Assembly: GCA_029215795.1 (NCBI GenBank) | Contig: JARDYH010000004.1 | Coordinates: 220,341,517-220,405,516, forward strand | Origin: Anniella stebbinsi | Taxonomy: Eukaryota; Chordata; Lepidosauria; Squamata; Anniellidae | Direction: 5' to 3' | Length of the DNA: 64,000 nucleotides | In this document: piece by piece, positions 41,501 to 56,200 of the stretch | Position numbering within the stretch: position 1 is the stretch's first letter | Layout: each line of letters begins with the position of its first letter | Notes under the pieces: model-generated | Told to the model about the DNA's origin: nothing | Seen by the model: only the letters and a program-made list of their open reading frames with translations | Databases searched by the model: none | Position numbers and translations under genes: made by a program

Positions 41501-44500
41501 CTGAACTAACAACTTTGTGAAACCATTGATGGGAGAGGAAGCTGCATACCATGCAGGGTAAACTTGGCGGCGAACTTCTCAGATGACAGAGCTTGTTCGG
41601 GCAACACAGTAGCCCACTGTGGGATAATTAAACCTCAAGGAGCTGAGCCACATGCCAGCTGCCATTATGATAATGCAACCCCCACATGGGGACTGTATGG
41701 CTCAATTCGGACGACACAATAAACAACTGGTGTGGGGGAAACAATCCTCAGTTGTTTTGACTATTGTGTCATCCGAATGCTGTCATAGTCAACTCAGCGC
41801 TGATCCTAATCCATACCACAGTTGATTATTTGTTACCACGTTGTGTGGGGAGTACCCCCTAGTTGAACAATTGTAAAGTTGATTATTACCCCACCATTGA
41901 CTATCGTGTCGTCCGAATTGAGCCACTGGCTCAATTCGGACGACACGCTGAGCACCGGTTGTTGAATTACCTACTGATGGTTGTTGAAAAAGGTGGTGAT
42001 CTACAGACAACACGCTGCAGCAGGCGCTGCAAGGAATTGGCTACCACCCCGGTTGCAAATTGCCTACTCGGCTCTGACTGACAGCTCAGCCGCCATTTTC
42101 CCCACTCACCAAACTCCGTTAGTCCTCCAGCAGGTATCCCAGAAGGCACTGCGGCCAAAAACCATGGGCGCCGCCATTGAAGACGATGCAGGACACACCT
42201 CCCAAACCCCATTGGCCGCCTCAGTCAGTGGGCGGAACTCAGTAGCCGCGGGCAAAGAGGCAGCCAGGAGGAACGGCAGCACCAATACAGCAGTTGCACC
42301 CAGCATCGCACCCCAAATGTTGGCACCCACCCCCCAGGGAGCCACCCCCGCCCACCCTATACGGGAGACCTGGCAGCTGCGAGGGCCACCCACCTCCCCC
42401 AGCCCCCTCCCACCTCCCTCCTAGAGCATTATGCCGCACACACAGGAAAGACAGCGAGAGTGGGGTGGCGTAGAGAACTTTATTCAGCAGGGAGTTCAGA
42501 CATGGGCAGTAAGGCACATGGGCATCAATAAGCCAGGGCACAGCCTACAGAAAGGACAGTCGCCCCCGGGAAGGGAGGACGCGGCTGGAAGGCACAGCGG
42601 TGAAGAGGGGACGGCCGAGGCCACACCCCCAGGGAGCCAAGCACGGAATGTACAAAGGGGAGGTGGAGGAGAGGGGAGGCATGCCAGGGAGGGATGCCAG
42701 TCCAGAGATGGAACCCCACAGCCGACACTCACAGGGGGTGGGGGTCTGCTTCGGGTGGGTTGCTGAGCTCCCTGTTGGAGTGGGGGGGGCTACCCCTTGT
42801 TCCTGGGTGCCTAGGGTTGTTGCTTCTTCCGTCTCCCCCTCCCCCCTTTTGCCATAGTGCCCTTCTGGTGCGCTTTCCTTTCCGTTTGGGTGACTGACTG
42901 GGCACCCTGCGTGAGTGCTTGCAGGAGCTGGCCCCTTGTTGAGCTCTGTGCGGGCTGCTTGGTGGGGGAGGCGGGCATCCTGGTTGCTATGGCGGCAATG
43001 CCGGGGATCTGTTGTGAGAGTGCTTGAGCGGCCGCCCGCTTTCTGCCTCTCTTGCCGCTCCACTCTCTGATCTTCTGTTCTCAACAACTCACGATCATTG
43101 CTTCAACAACGCACCAATTCGGACGACACGTTTGTCAACTGACAATTCCCCCAACAACTCGCAAGTGAGTTGTTCATCTCAGTTGTTGGATGTTCCTACT
43201 TTACCAACTGTGGGTTGTTGCTCCATTGTGTGGCACCATTCAGACGACACGTTTAACAACGCAATGGGTTGTTGCTTCAACAACCCACAGTTGTTAAACG
43301 TGTCGTCCGAATTCAGCCACTGTGTCATGCAAACCCAAGCAGGGGTTATTTGAGGGCTAAACAATCCTTGCACAACCCTGCAACAGACCCTGAGTGATGT
43401 GAGGGCTGTATAGCCCTGAAATTATCCCCACCAGCCGGGTTCCCATGACACGACAAGCCCTGCTCGGGGATTGCACATTCATAAAGGCGACTGGCATGCA
43501 CCACAGCTTCTTGAGGGTCAATTCACCCACAATGGGCTGCTATGTCGTCCGAACAAGGTCACTAAGTAGCTTGTGAAAGTTCCATGGCACCTCAAGTCAG
43601 CCAATACCTCCCACAAGAAAGTGAGAGTGGACTGTTCCCAAAGGAAACAGTATCAGATGCTTAAAGTTGGAATTGGCACCAAGAGATTTCACAGGTGAGA
43701 GCCAGTTTCTATTCATGTGTTAGAAGGAATGTCCAGAAATCTGGTGAACGCTGTGGGAGTGAAGTAGTAGAATGAATCAGACCTGGAACAAGAGAACATT
43801 TGATGCTGAGGAGGAGAGAGCCTGGCAAACTCCATGTTAGGCATTATAAGAAAAGGAATTGAGAATAAAACTGCCAGTATCACACTGCCTTTATACAAAT
43901 TGATGGTGCAACCACACTTAGAATACTGCGCACAGTTCTGGTCACCACACCTAAAATAAGATATTGTAGAACTGAGAAAAGGGCAGAAAAGGGCAACTAA
44001 AATGATCAATGGGCTGGATGGAGCATCTTCCCTATGAGGGAAGGTGACAATAGCTGGGATTGTTCAGCTTGGAAAAAAGGAGGCTAAGGGGAGACCTGAT
44101 ATAGGCATACAAAATTATGCATGGTGTGGAGAATGTGGATAGGAGACATTTTTCTCCCTCTCCCATATTACTAGAACCCAGGGTCATCCCATGAAGCTGA
44201 TTGATGGGAGATTCTGGACTTGTCAAAGGAAGGACTCCATCACACAGTGCATAGTTAAACTATGGAATTCACTATAGCAAGATGTGTCGATGGCCACCAA
44301 TTTGGATGGCTTTAAAAGGGGGTTGGATAAATTCCTGGAGGAGAAGGCTATCAATGGCTGCTAGCCCTGATGGTTATGTGCTACCTCCAGTATCACGGGC
44401 AGTAAAGCCTATATGTACCAGTTGCTGGGGAACATGGGTGGGAGGGTGCTGTTGTACTGTGTCCTGCTTTGTTGGTCCCTGGTCGACAGCTGGTTGGCCA

Positions 44501-44798
44501 CTGTGAGAACAGAGTGCTGGACTAGATGGACCCTCAGTCTGATCCAGCATGGCACTTCTTATGTTCTTTATGGAGGAAAGGGCCTCCTCCTAGTCTAACC
44601 CTCGAATCTTTCTTCAAAAAAGCTGCCTCCTAGCAGGCAGATGAAAGTACCTCAGGGAGGCAAGCAGCAGGGAGAACAAATACATCTCCTCCCGCTTTCT
44701 AGACTCATTCAAGTGAACATTGACAATCATATCGAGGAAGCCCTCATCACTTCCCAGTATATCCAGACTTGAGTGCCAGTATTGTGGAAAGGGATGGG

Positions 44799-44837
<39 letters not shown>

Positions 44838-45087
44838 GAAGTCAAAGAACTATGGCAACAGGAAAAGGTTACAATTATCCCGTTAGTCACTGCAGTCACC
44901 AGCATCACATCAAAACACTATACACAAAACCTTCAGAAACTGGAGCCTACCAAAATACATCCACACCAACATCTAGAAAGCAGTCATAAATAAAACGTGC
45001 TCAATTGTCAGAAAATTCCTGAATCTGTAAAAGACAGCATGACTTGGCAAAGCCCGTCATGTCCGTCTAGAAAAATAAGTGAGAAAG

Positions 45088-45124
<37 letters not shown>

Positions 45125-47172
45125 CAACAACAACAATAAATATTTCAGACAGTTAAAAAGTCTCCAATCAAACCAGGCAGATTCAAAGACGCAAGAGTTT
45201 TACTATAGGGGGTATCCCCCACAAAATGCAAGCAACTGGTGCCATCTCAAAAATATGCATTCCCCATCTAAGAGGGAATGCTACTTCTAAGATGATACCT
45301 GCTATAACATGCATTTGCACTGATAAACAAAATATACGTTTTGCTTCATTATTGTTTTCTGTTCACGCATGGATTTAATAAAATTAAAAAATATATGATT
45401 AAAACAACTGAGGTTTACTTCATCAGGTAACAAATCTAATTTTAAGCCACACAACATTCTTACAGATAAGCACTCCTTGATTATCATCTTGACATTACGT
45501 TTCATGGCCAATTTGCATAGTCTCGTTTATAGAAGCAACCCACATAGATGCCTGCAGGGTAGACCCACACACCCCTTCCATATTGTGGCCTCATGTTCCC
45601 TAGAAGAATGTCCCATAATTTGAGAAAATAGTAAGCACATAAGAGCCCCACTGGATCAGACCAAAGGGTCTCTCATTCTGTTCATGCTGTGTCAAACCAG
45701 CTGACTGCAGGAAACCCACAAGCAGGACAGGAGTGCAACAGCACCCTCCCACCCATGTTCCCCAGTAACTGGTGTTACTGGAGATAACATATAGCCATCA
45801 CGACTAGTAGCCATAATGTGTATTATTAATGTGCAGTTCCTTGCCAATATCATGTACACCTTTGCTTTCCAGTGCGTTCAGAAAGGAAACCTCTTGCATT
45901 AGCAAATGGTCATGATTTGCCCAACTTTCCCTAACTGGCTGTACTACTTTGTCCGGCCGAATGACCCATTTCAGAGTGTTCCTAAAACCCTACAAAGCAA
46001 ATGAAGAACTAGAACTGTATATTTGTGAGCATTTTCAGTTGATTATTAACAACTTCTCAGAACAAAATAAATCAACTGGGTTAGTTGCCAAAATTCCTGG
46101 TGAAACTTACTGTTGCAATTGTAGTTTGGATCTGGTTCTCATTTTCTACCGTATATTCATGGCATATTTTGAAGAATTCAAGCATCTGGATAATGTCATA
46201 ACTAACAGAACCTGGTTCAAAGGAAAACCAAAAAAAAGTATCAAACAATCCATCACGGCAATCCAGTGTTTCTGGTGTGCAGATGGAACTCTGTGTAAAC
46301 AGGCCCCCTCTCCCTTTCCTCTTCAGTGTTGGGAAATACACTACACGCCACAGTGAGGATCTAAGTGCCAAACATTCCTCGATGATAAAAGAATGTGAGG
46401 AATTCTGTGTGTGCAGCAAAGCGTCATGTCCAACATTTGTATGTTTAATGTGTTCCTGGTCTAAGTAATGAAAACAAGGACCTGGCATTCACATTTTGTA
46501 AAATAGAGCATTCTGATATAGTTCCAAAGGTGACCTTCCCTCCCTCTCTCCCCACTCCAACCTGAAGGGCTGTTGTCCCTAGACTATAGATTCATAGACT
46601 AGTAGAGTTGGAAGGGGCGTATAAGTCCATCGAGTCCAACCCCCTGCTCAATGCAGGAATCCACCTTAAAGCATGGTTGTCCAGTTGCCTCTTGGATGCC
46701 TCTAGTGTGGGAGAGCCCACGACCTCCCTAGGTCATTGGTTCCATTGTCGTACTGCTCTAGCCATCAGGAAGTTTTTCCTGATGTCCAGCCGGAATCGGG
46801 TTTCCTGTAACTAGAGCCCATCATTCCGTGTCCTGCACTCTGGGATGATCGAGAAGAGATCCTCGCCCTCCTCTGTGTGACGACCTTTCAAGTATTTGAA
46901 GAGTGCTATCATGTCTCCCCTCAGTCTTCTCTTCTCCAGGCTAAACATGCCCTGTTCTTTCAGTCTCTCCTCATAGGGTAAGAGTGCATCACCTGGTTCC
47001 TGCAATATCCTAACAGATTTTGCTCAGACTTTCTTCAGCACTGTAGACTGACTTGGAATCCTAAAACACATGCCAGCATCTTAAATCTGGTTTTGAAAAT
47101 CTGTAGGAGAGTCCACGCCATGTGCCAATATCTTATACCCAGTTATTAAGATCTGCAGGAGGCTGATGCCAA

Positions 47173-47224
<52 letters not shown>

Positions 47225-50200
47225 ATCTATCTATCTAATCTATCTATCTATCTATCTATCTACATATTGAAGTATACCAACAAATCTTCGTCTAACTTAA
47301 GATACTATAAACCAAAAAAAGCTCCCTTGCTGATTTGCACCAAACTTTTTGTCCTCCGCCCCTCCACAGAGAATGAGAAACTATCTTTGGAAGGGGTTGG
47401 CTTGACCTTGTCACTCCCACAGTTGAAACATTAATTCTGTTTTCCCAGTCCCCACTTCCTCCCTAAACATTTTAGTGAATGCAATACATGTTGCATCTTA
47501 TTTTAAAAAGGGACCCAAAGGTCTTTACATTAAATATAGGTCTCCATTGGTTCCATTGGCATCATCCCTCCTCTCCTGGCAGGTTATAATTTACTCCAAG
47601 GATCTAAAGAGCACAGTGTATATATGTTGCCTGAAAATATGCTATGCAGACAACTAAGGCAGGAAAGAAAACAAACACAAGATACTCCCCTCTCTTAGCT
47701 TTCCAACGCAAAACAAAGTTGGTCAAAAATGGAGTGATGAGAATCTCAGCCTGTCTCAAGAGCGACAAGGGTTTTTATTATTATTTTTTCATCACAACGG
47801 AGGCTCGTCTGGAATACCTGGTACGTTGAAGTTTCAGATTTTTTCCTGCTCCATTATAACAGTATGATCTGGAGCAAGGATGACCAACTGCTGGCCTTTT
47901 GTCCCTAAAACCAATTTTATCTGGTCCCAGTAGCTGTACCAAACATTAAATCAAAGTCTAGTAAAAGGACCGCAACTGATGATCCTTTGCATTTGGTAAA
48001 CAAAGGTGATAGTAACAAAACAAAAAAGACCATGACCACCCACGAGGTGATCAATGACCCAGGCCCCCAGACTAGCGTTCAGAAAACAGGATCCAATAGT
48101 ATTCCTACCCCGGGTAGGCTCACTGAAGTGAATGGGCCTAGTTTACGTGGGAATATCATCGGATATGGCCCAGAGTAGCCCCTAAAAACGCAGGAGCTGG
48201 CTGCTGATGATCCGGGGGAAGGAATACAGCTGACATGTTCCTATGACAGGGAGCGGTGCTGAGAAGCCACTCTGCTTCACCACTTTTTCAGAGGGGCTGT
48301 GCTGGCAGGCCCACCGGGCCCCCACTTCCTCTCCTGCCTGCATGTACAACCAAGCAGGTATGGTGGGGAAGGCATACTAGAGAGACCTATAATGGAAACA
48401 CAGGGGACGTTGACGTTGCTTGTTCACACTTCTCCACCCATTTTGTGGGTGACCATACGACAACATGCAACTAAAAATAGTGGGGGGGGCGGCACGGGGC
48501 ACTTCACAGGTTGTGTCCATGGCCAACTTCATGCTTACTCTTTTCGGTAACGAAGTTGTAACGTGGAAAATGCTACTTACATGCAAGCGACTTGAAAGTA
48601 AGCCCCGCTGAGTTCAATGAGGGCTACACTCAAAAGGGTACATAGGATTGTAGCCTTCCATCAGGAGTGGGTAGCTTGTGGCCATCCAGATGTTTTGGCA
48701 TGCAACTTCCACCTTCCCTCGCCCCATTGGTAATGCTGGCTAGGGCTGAAGGGGGTTGGAGGCCAAGACATCTGGAGAGACACCAGTTGCCCATGCCCGC
48801 CTTAGACGCTTAAGAAAACGCACCCATACACACAAAATTGGCTCTTACCATTTTTGCTCCTTGGGAACTTTCTTTTCAGGGTGCTCCTTAAAGGGTTGAT
48901 CTTGGATGACATCGTGGGCACAGAGACATAAAAATCTGCGTGGATTTCACCATCCAAAATCTGAAAGCCCAATGTTTACATATATATTGATTCCCATTAT
49001 AAGCAGAAATAAGTAACTAGAAGACAAAACACTCTATTTCTCCCCTTACTCCCTTCAGATATAAGAACAATGAGCAAAACACACTAAGATGACGTGGCTG
49101 AAATTGCATTATGTTTTCCTTAATATTGAAGCAAGGAGGATACTTATAACCTCTTCAAAATAGAATAAGAATAGCACCAGAATGATCAAAGTGAGGCTAT
49201 GCAAAACAGTCCTCCCCCCCATGCAGGTTTTCCTCAACTATTTCCCAGATGGACCTACACCTCTCTTCCTTGTATAGCACAATACCTATAGAATTGTCTT
49301 TTATGGGAAGGGTTCCTCATGGGAATCCATACACCATTCCCATGAAAGACAATGATATACGTTCAACATTTCGAGTTCAAAACTTATTGTCAAAAACGTG
49401 GATCATAACGTGCAGAAATAAGGTTTTCAACAGCCACGATTCATTCACATATTCCATGAATGTAAAATAACAAGAATTAAGTCCAGTTAATCAGATACAA
49501 ATGGTGCTTCCAAACGAGGCTTTTATTGTGTAGTCGCCCTCTCTCACTCATGCAATTTGAGGGGAGGTTGAAATGCCTTCCATTTGTAACCCTTCCCCTG
49601 TTTTCCCACTGCTTCTTCCATCTTCTTTCTTACCAGAGAAAATCTATTAAAGAGGCAAAAATGGATTAGTTGCACAATGCCTTTTGATAGGCAGTACTAG
49701 GAGTCCTCTGTCTGGAAGCATCCCAAATAAACTCTGATTCGAGACCAACTATTAATCCAACGCACAATCATTTATCAAGATAGCCATCTAATACATAAGC
49801 ATCAACAACCCTCGGACAGAGTTTGGCCAATGGTCGTGCAAAAATAAGCTAATTTATTCTTGTTTGAAAGCAGAAAGGCTGTTTTGTTTTGTTTGCAGAA
49901 CTGACTGTAATGTTCAGGCTCCTTCAGCAGTTAAGGCAAATATTTACTTTGGGGACTCTCAGTTCTAGGACAAAAAAGAGGCAGAATGGAACGCCCTCTT
50001 ATTATCCCCAGACACAAAGCATGGAATGTAGGGAATATTACAATATTTTCCTGTACAAGCACAGAAAGCATTTGCTCAAATCCAAAGAGAGCAGGTTTCT
50101 TCTGCACACTGCTAAATGTTTTTCAAAAACACATCAACGTTTAAACAAGATGAACCAAGGTGTTATTCTGGGATGAAACAAAAGGGTAAAGTCATTCTAT

Positions 50201-53200
50201 ATATAATAATCTCTGACTCTTGTTCTCAGGTTCTAATTGAACAGCAGGCATCCTGGTAAAATAGTGAACCAGGAAAGTTGAAGAAATGAACATGTTGAAC
50301 AATTTGTTCTCATGCCTGAAACCAAAAGATGCAACTATTCAATTGAGAACACATTTCTTTCCTTAGTCAAATTTTAGGTAACCCTTCCTGAGGCACATGC
50401 ATCAACTTGAGTCAGTAATTGAGAAAGTATAAACAGATCCTCATTGTAATTGGCACTGCAGAATCACAGTTTCTACTCTTTCAAAAGTGAAAAAAAAATG
50501 AGGAAGCACTTTTTTGAAGATGCTTAGAACACTCTTCAAAATTCTGTTCAAGATCAGCTTAAGTTCAGGGAATGCTTGGTGCCCCCATATCTCTGCACTA
50601 TAAAGAATCTGCAAATACAGTTTTAGAATCTCAAAATCTGAAAACGTAGGCAACCTGTTTGTCCTCACAGTGGCTCAATTCGGACGACACGATAGTCAAT
50701 GGTGGGGTAATAATCAACTTTACAATTGTTCATCTAGGGGATACTCCCCACACAACATGATAATAAATAATCAACTGTGGTGTGGATCAGCACTGAGTTG
50801 ACTATGGCAGCATTCGGATGACACAATAGTCAAAACAACTGACGATTGTTTCCCCCACACCAGTTGTTTATTGTGCATTCCGAATTCAGCCAGTGTCTCC
50901 AGGATTTTAGCAATCCTGAGACAAGCAGTGGCACCATAAGGTAGGGATACTGGGGGTGGGGGGGTGGGGGAGTTGATTTTCAAAGAGTAGGCAGGAATTG
51001 ATATAATGGGTCATTTCGCACATCACGGGAAGCCACTGTGGATTAAATCATCCCTGTGGTGCCACGGTGCAGGCAGACACTAATTTGGGTTATTCTAGGG
51101 TTATCATGTTAAAAAAAAAAAAGCCATGCCGCCTGGGTTCACATGACACAACAAGCCATGCAGTGCACCCTCTGCAGCTTGCACATTCAAAATGGCATCC
51201 AGCACACACTGCAACCCACCATGGTGGGAACCTAGTCTACACCTATGTTTTTCAGCCTAGCATAATTGAAAAATGTTGCAGTATCTTCCACTAAGGTCAG
51301 TGTTCTTCCTTCCCTAAAGAGACCTAAGTGTCAACCTAAAGAGAATATGCCTCAGCAGTGGAGAGTTGCAAAAAAAAAGAAAAAAGGAAGAAATATTCAA
51401 AAATAAAATCCTAAAAGCCTAAGTGTGTCCCTGGCAGAAGTTTGTGCTGCTACGGCAAAAACAAGTACAGGACAAGCTGGGAGGTGCTGCACATGTCAGC
51501 CACAAAATACAAGAACAGGGTAAGGTGTTCACTGCAAAAGTTTAAAAAAACATACTGTGGTTTTAAAACAGGGGTGGGAAACCTGCAGGCCAGATGTGGT
51601 CCCCCATGAGTGTTTTTGTGGGCCTTCTTGCATTCCCCTGCCGCTCCACATTTGCCGCTGCCCAGAAGCAAAGACCACAGCAATTCTGGAAAGAAACAAG
51701 GCGTGTGGGGAGAGCGTGCCTTGGTCGCATGCCGAATTGTGCTCCTGGAAGAATCGCGCCCCTTGTTTCCCTGCAAAATTGCTGTGACTTTTGCTGCTGA
51801 CACAGCAGTAAATTCAGCAGCCCTGGGGGTGCAAGGCGGCCCTCGATGGGGGCAATGCAATTCCCCCAAAACACAGAAGCAGCCCACCCTTGAAATAAAA
51901 GAACGCTTTCAAGTTAGCCTAATTTATTTATTTTTTCAAAAGGTTTTATTACAGTGCTTGATTTACATATGCATTCATTACCGGCTTGATTAATTCGGTC
52001 CCTCCTGCAAATGCAGCTCCATTTTCTCTTGCTAGAGTCGCTTCTTCTTCTTTCTGCCCAAAAATAATAATTCAGGTTGAAGACACCAGAAATACTCAAC
52101 ATTTTGCCATACGGCTGCGCTTCTCCTAGTGGGGAACTAGAGACCTCCTTAGGGAAGTGCAGGTGCGCCTGCAAAAAGCAGGAGTTCTCTCCGGCCAATT
52201 TATAGGCACATCTTCACACGGGTCATGCTAATCCAAAAAGCCACAGTGGGTGGGTGGGTGGCTTGTCTAGTACTCCCGACAGACGATTGCTCGATCGCCA
52301 GCTTGCTGTGGCTTGTTTCTCCCTTGGTCCTCCAGGCCACTGACAGCTAGGGACCTTTGTGGCAGAAATCTGCATTTCCTCGTTCCCTACGTTCAGCACC
52401 AATTCTGCAATTGATCTGCTGGGTTTGCTGGCTCACAAAGCAAACACCCCCAACCCTGCATCAGATCACCCAAAGGATTTATGTTTCTGAGCCCTTACGC
52501 AGTTGCAACCTTTTTTTTAAAAAAAAAATGTGGGTCTTATGCCAGTGCGCAGGACTGCAAATCCACCTGCCTGCTATTGTGACCAACATAGCCATATCCC
52601 TCTCCTGTCAAATGTTCTTGTCAATTTCATCCTTCAAGTCAACTTCCTTCACGCCTGCATCCTTCTTGAAGTGTGGTGCTCAGACCTGGACGTGATACTC
52701 AAGATGAGGCCTAACCAGTGCCGAATAGAGGGGAACCAGTACCTCGCGCGATTTGGAAGCTATACTTCTATTAATGCAGCCAAAAATAACATTTGCTTTT
52801 TTTGCAGCCAATCACACTGTTGGTTCATATTCATCCTCCACTCCTGGGCTTCCCTTGCTATATGTTCTACTGAAGTAATAACATCAAGCGCTCAAGATCC
52901 ATATCTCCTGCATCTGCCAGCTGCTTTTAGCTGTCCCCCCCCCCCCCCCCCGCATCCTTTGTGCTTGTCGCTTCCCTCCACTGGTCTCCATTGCTAGCTG
53001 TCAGACATACATGAGGATTACAAAGCAGTGAAGGGGATCACCAAACATACGCAAATTTCAGGGCAGACAAGTGAGACAGATCTCTAAAAATACATAAATT
53101 TCTTGGCACAGCAGTAAAATGGAAGGGGAAAATGGCACACATTCCAAGGCAGAGCAGTAAAACAGAAGGGAAAATTACACAAAATTCCTAGCAGCAGTCA

Positions 53201-56200
53201 TACGCTCCTGTACACTTGCGCAGGAACAAAAGCAAAACAAATTGTGAAAGCGTTTATGGTGTTGTTTCTTCAAGAAAAAACAAAATCCATCCTGAGGTGG
53301 AGGGCACTGGGCAGGGATGAAGGAGAATGGTGGCAACGTTAGAGAAACTGTGAGGAATGGCAAGGGTTTTCACGCTTCTTGCAGGGCGGCCCTCTAGCTT
53401 TCCCCAACTACCCACGATAAAATCACCCTGCTGGGTTTGGACATCACAACAAACCACCCCGAGGAGGAGCCACCTCAATCAACCCTACTACAAGCCATGG
53501 GTTCTTATTTGCAGAAAACAAACACACCACTCCAGGTTCAGACATCACGCTAGCCACCCTACAACTACCAGCGATAACAACCAATCGGGGCTTAGCATGA
53601 CATGTTGAACCAGGTCACTGCATGGAAGCTGACCAGCCTTGGTTGACTCAGTCTATCTCGCCTTCAAGAACTGCCTGAATTCTCCAGGCAAGAGGAAAAG
53701 TTTCTACTATCTCATACAGTTGGAAAGAGAAAAGGTTTCTGGATGTGGGTGGAAGAGGAAGACGAGGAGAGATCACAGGTCCACCTAACCTAGCCTTCTC
53801 GGCAAGAATAACAACAACCAATAGTTGCCGAATGAGCCACTGGACATTAGCCAGTGGTCTACCAGTGGACTGCAATTGACCTTTCCTCGCCTGTGCCTTG
53901 CTTTAAGGATTATGTATGTGAAGCACTTTGAATAGTTCTTATTACTTCACTGAGTCCAAGTACAGAAAAAAGGTCCTGGAGCTAAACTCTGGCCCCAACA
54001 AAGCCCTAATAAGTAGGTAGCTCAAGAGTTCTCAGGCATATCATTATCTAGTCCACGCTGTACCAGACACATTATGGAAGAAAAATATAGGTTTAGAAAA
54101 TTGGTTGGGTAGTAAAGTTAAATGCCCTAAATATGAGCAGAATGATGGTGTATCTAGTTATCTACCCAACTCGGCAACATTGGTATTTATGATGAAAGGA
54201 TAGGCTGAAAACCCCGTGAATCCATGAACAAAGCTGGCTTTTAATAGACCATGGAAGAGGCCAAGCCATGTCCAGCTGCTAAGAGACAAATATCTGCAAA
54301 ACCTATTGTGTCCATTCTTCCAAACTGCACCCAGTGCCTAGAATGCACTTCCAGAACACCCACATGTTGCCATCTTGCTTTGTTAAATCTCAACTCAAAA
54401 AACACCTTTCTTCTAAAGCCTCTGACTTAACCCCGCTCTTCATGTTCACGCCTTGTTTTCCTTACCTCCCTTCCATTATTCCGCTCCTTCCATTGCTTTC
54501 TGTGCCTGCTATCTAAATGTAGATTGCAAGCTCCATAGGGTAGGGACATGCATGGTTTATGTTGTTTTCTAAAGTACTGTGAATACTGCGTATGGCAGTA
54601 TATAAATATGCAATTGAGCCAAGCCACTCAAAGGGAATTTGCGATACTCCTCAGCATATATTTGTTAATAATAATAATAACAATAATAATAATAATAATT
54701 TATTTCTTACCCGCCTCTCCGTCTGGATCAAGGCGGGGAACAACAACATGATAAAATACATAAAACTGATTAAAACATGACACATATTATTAAAACTGCA
54801 TTAAAACATCCTAAAACATCCTAAAAACATCCTTAAAACATTCTAAAATTCCACTGGATATGCCTGCCGGAAGAGAACAGTCTTTATAGCTTTCTTAAAT
54901 TCTAAAAGACTGTTAAATTGACGAGTCTCCTCCGGCAGGTCATTCCACAGTCCGGGAGTGGCAGAAGAGAAGGTCCTCTGGGTAACGGTTGTCAGCCTAG
55001 TCTTGGCTGACTGCAGTAAGTTCTTCCCAGAGGACCTGAGCATGCGGGGCGGATTGTATGGGAGAAGGCGATCCCGCAGGTAACCTGGACCCAAACCATG
55101 TAGGGCTTTAAAGGTAATAACCAACACTTTATACTTCGCCCGGAAACTAATTGGCAGCCAGTGGAGCGATTTTAAAGCTGGCGTAATATGGTCACTCCTA
55201 GATGTACCGGTGACCAACAATTAAGCAAAACACATCCTCTTTTTTTGAAAAAAAATTTTTGTTTAATGTGATGGTTTTAAATTTGTTATTTTCTGTAGAT
55301 TGCCCCTCCCCCCCCCCCCGACAAAAGAACTCGTCATTCCAAAACATGTTGTTGGTCTTATTGTTAAGGAATTCCCCATTGATTGGTACCTTTGAGAACA
55401 CATTCTCATTTTGCATTCTGGTCTAAATAACACACAAAAGACAGAGGAGTCTTTGGCACGGTGTTTTGTAACTCACCTCCGTAAATACTAAAACCTTATG
55501 GATGTCATCTGTGAAACGATAAGGCAGAACAAGCGCACCATCAAATTCCTCCACTGTTTTCTGAAAGGTATAAAAGCAATCAGAAAATATAAAATTATTT
55601 GGTTTAGCAAGACAAGTTCATTCATCTGATATAGAAAGTCATTAACTTTGAGCAAACTTAGATATGGAAAGTCTTCCTTTGTATTTCTTTTTACCTTCTT
55701 AGTGGTGGCCCCTAACTTATAGAACTCCTTCCCCAAGGGATGTATGACTGGCCCCTTCAGTTGCAGGATTAAAAAAGAATAGAGTATTTAAAACCTCAAA
55801 CGGCATTTAATATATGTGTTCGCTGGATATGCTGCTGTAAACCTGTTTTACTGCTATGGCTTGGAAATGGTTTTATACTGGTTTATATTTTAGCATATTG
55901 CGTGTGGGTGGGTGTGCGTGTGCAGGGCGGGGTTGTATTATTAAATTTTATTTTAATATTAAATTGGATTTTAATGTTATATCATTAGCTGCATTGGGTG
56001 GACATAGGGCTTAGGGCGCAATCCTATCGGGACAGTCGTAAGCCTCCGAACTGGGAGGCTACTGACTATTCAATGCAGGGCGGACTAGCCAGGGAGCTTT
56101 GGAGCGGAAGGGGCGAGGCTGCGCAATGCATAGGAAGGTGTCAAGGAGCTTCCTTGGTCTCCTCCCCTCCCTCCCTCCTTGGGGCATGCCCCCTTTCTCT

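Larger units (their letters stand above)
41039..46110. other. MRPL1 intron 7
   Basis: Largest feature-rich intron. It holds a unique stretch next to exon 8 (41080-41300), the double GACGACACG element (41699-43318), a CR1 (43840-44580), (AAT)n runs (44801-44836, 45088-45138) and a CR1 fragment (45629-45815). Confidence 0.6.
46212..48848. other. MRPL1 intron 6
   Basis: Contains a CR1 3' end (46578-47020), a long (CTAT)n (47174-47262) and a CAACTTCCACC-type palindrome (48660-48800). No additional exon seen. Confidence 0.55.
48961..51981. other. MRPL1 intron 5
   Basis: Largely unrecognised AT-rich sequence (49000-50640), then a GACGACACG-end MITE (50673-50891), a GGTTCACATGACACAACAAGCC-type fragment (51010-51240) and a CAGGGGTGGGAA-ended element (51569-51892). 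Confidence 0.5.
52054..55476. other. MRPL1 intron 4
   Basis: Contains a CR1 fragment (52655-52835), a C run (52937-52952), a foldback fragment (53430-53610), an L2-like tail (54310-54612) and an L2-like LINE end (54664-55200). No extra exon seen. Confidence 0.5.

Noticed and set aside
42106..42766. Several overlapping frames in the GC-rich transposon cargo
   Set aside because: Proline/glycine-rich in all frames with no domain. Kept only as a weak remnant hypothesis in the findings.
46212..46488. Extension of the MRPL1 exon 7 open frame upstream
   Set aside because: A proper acceptor at 46212-46213 fixes the exon start. The extension has no similarity to the family.
51450..51887. Overlapping frames of 103-145 residues on both strands
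   Set aside because: They coincide with the palindromic CAGGGGTGGG element, where symmetry makes open frames appear on both strands.
54843..55220. 125-residue minus-strand frame as a host exon
   Set aside because: It matches the LINE C-terminal block also found at 29209-29406 and 36097-36362 and ends in a LINE tail.
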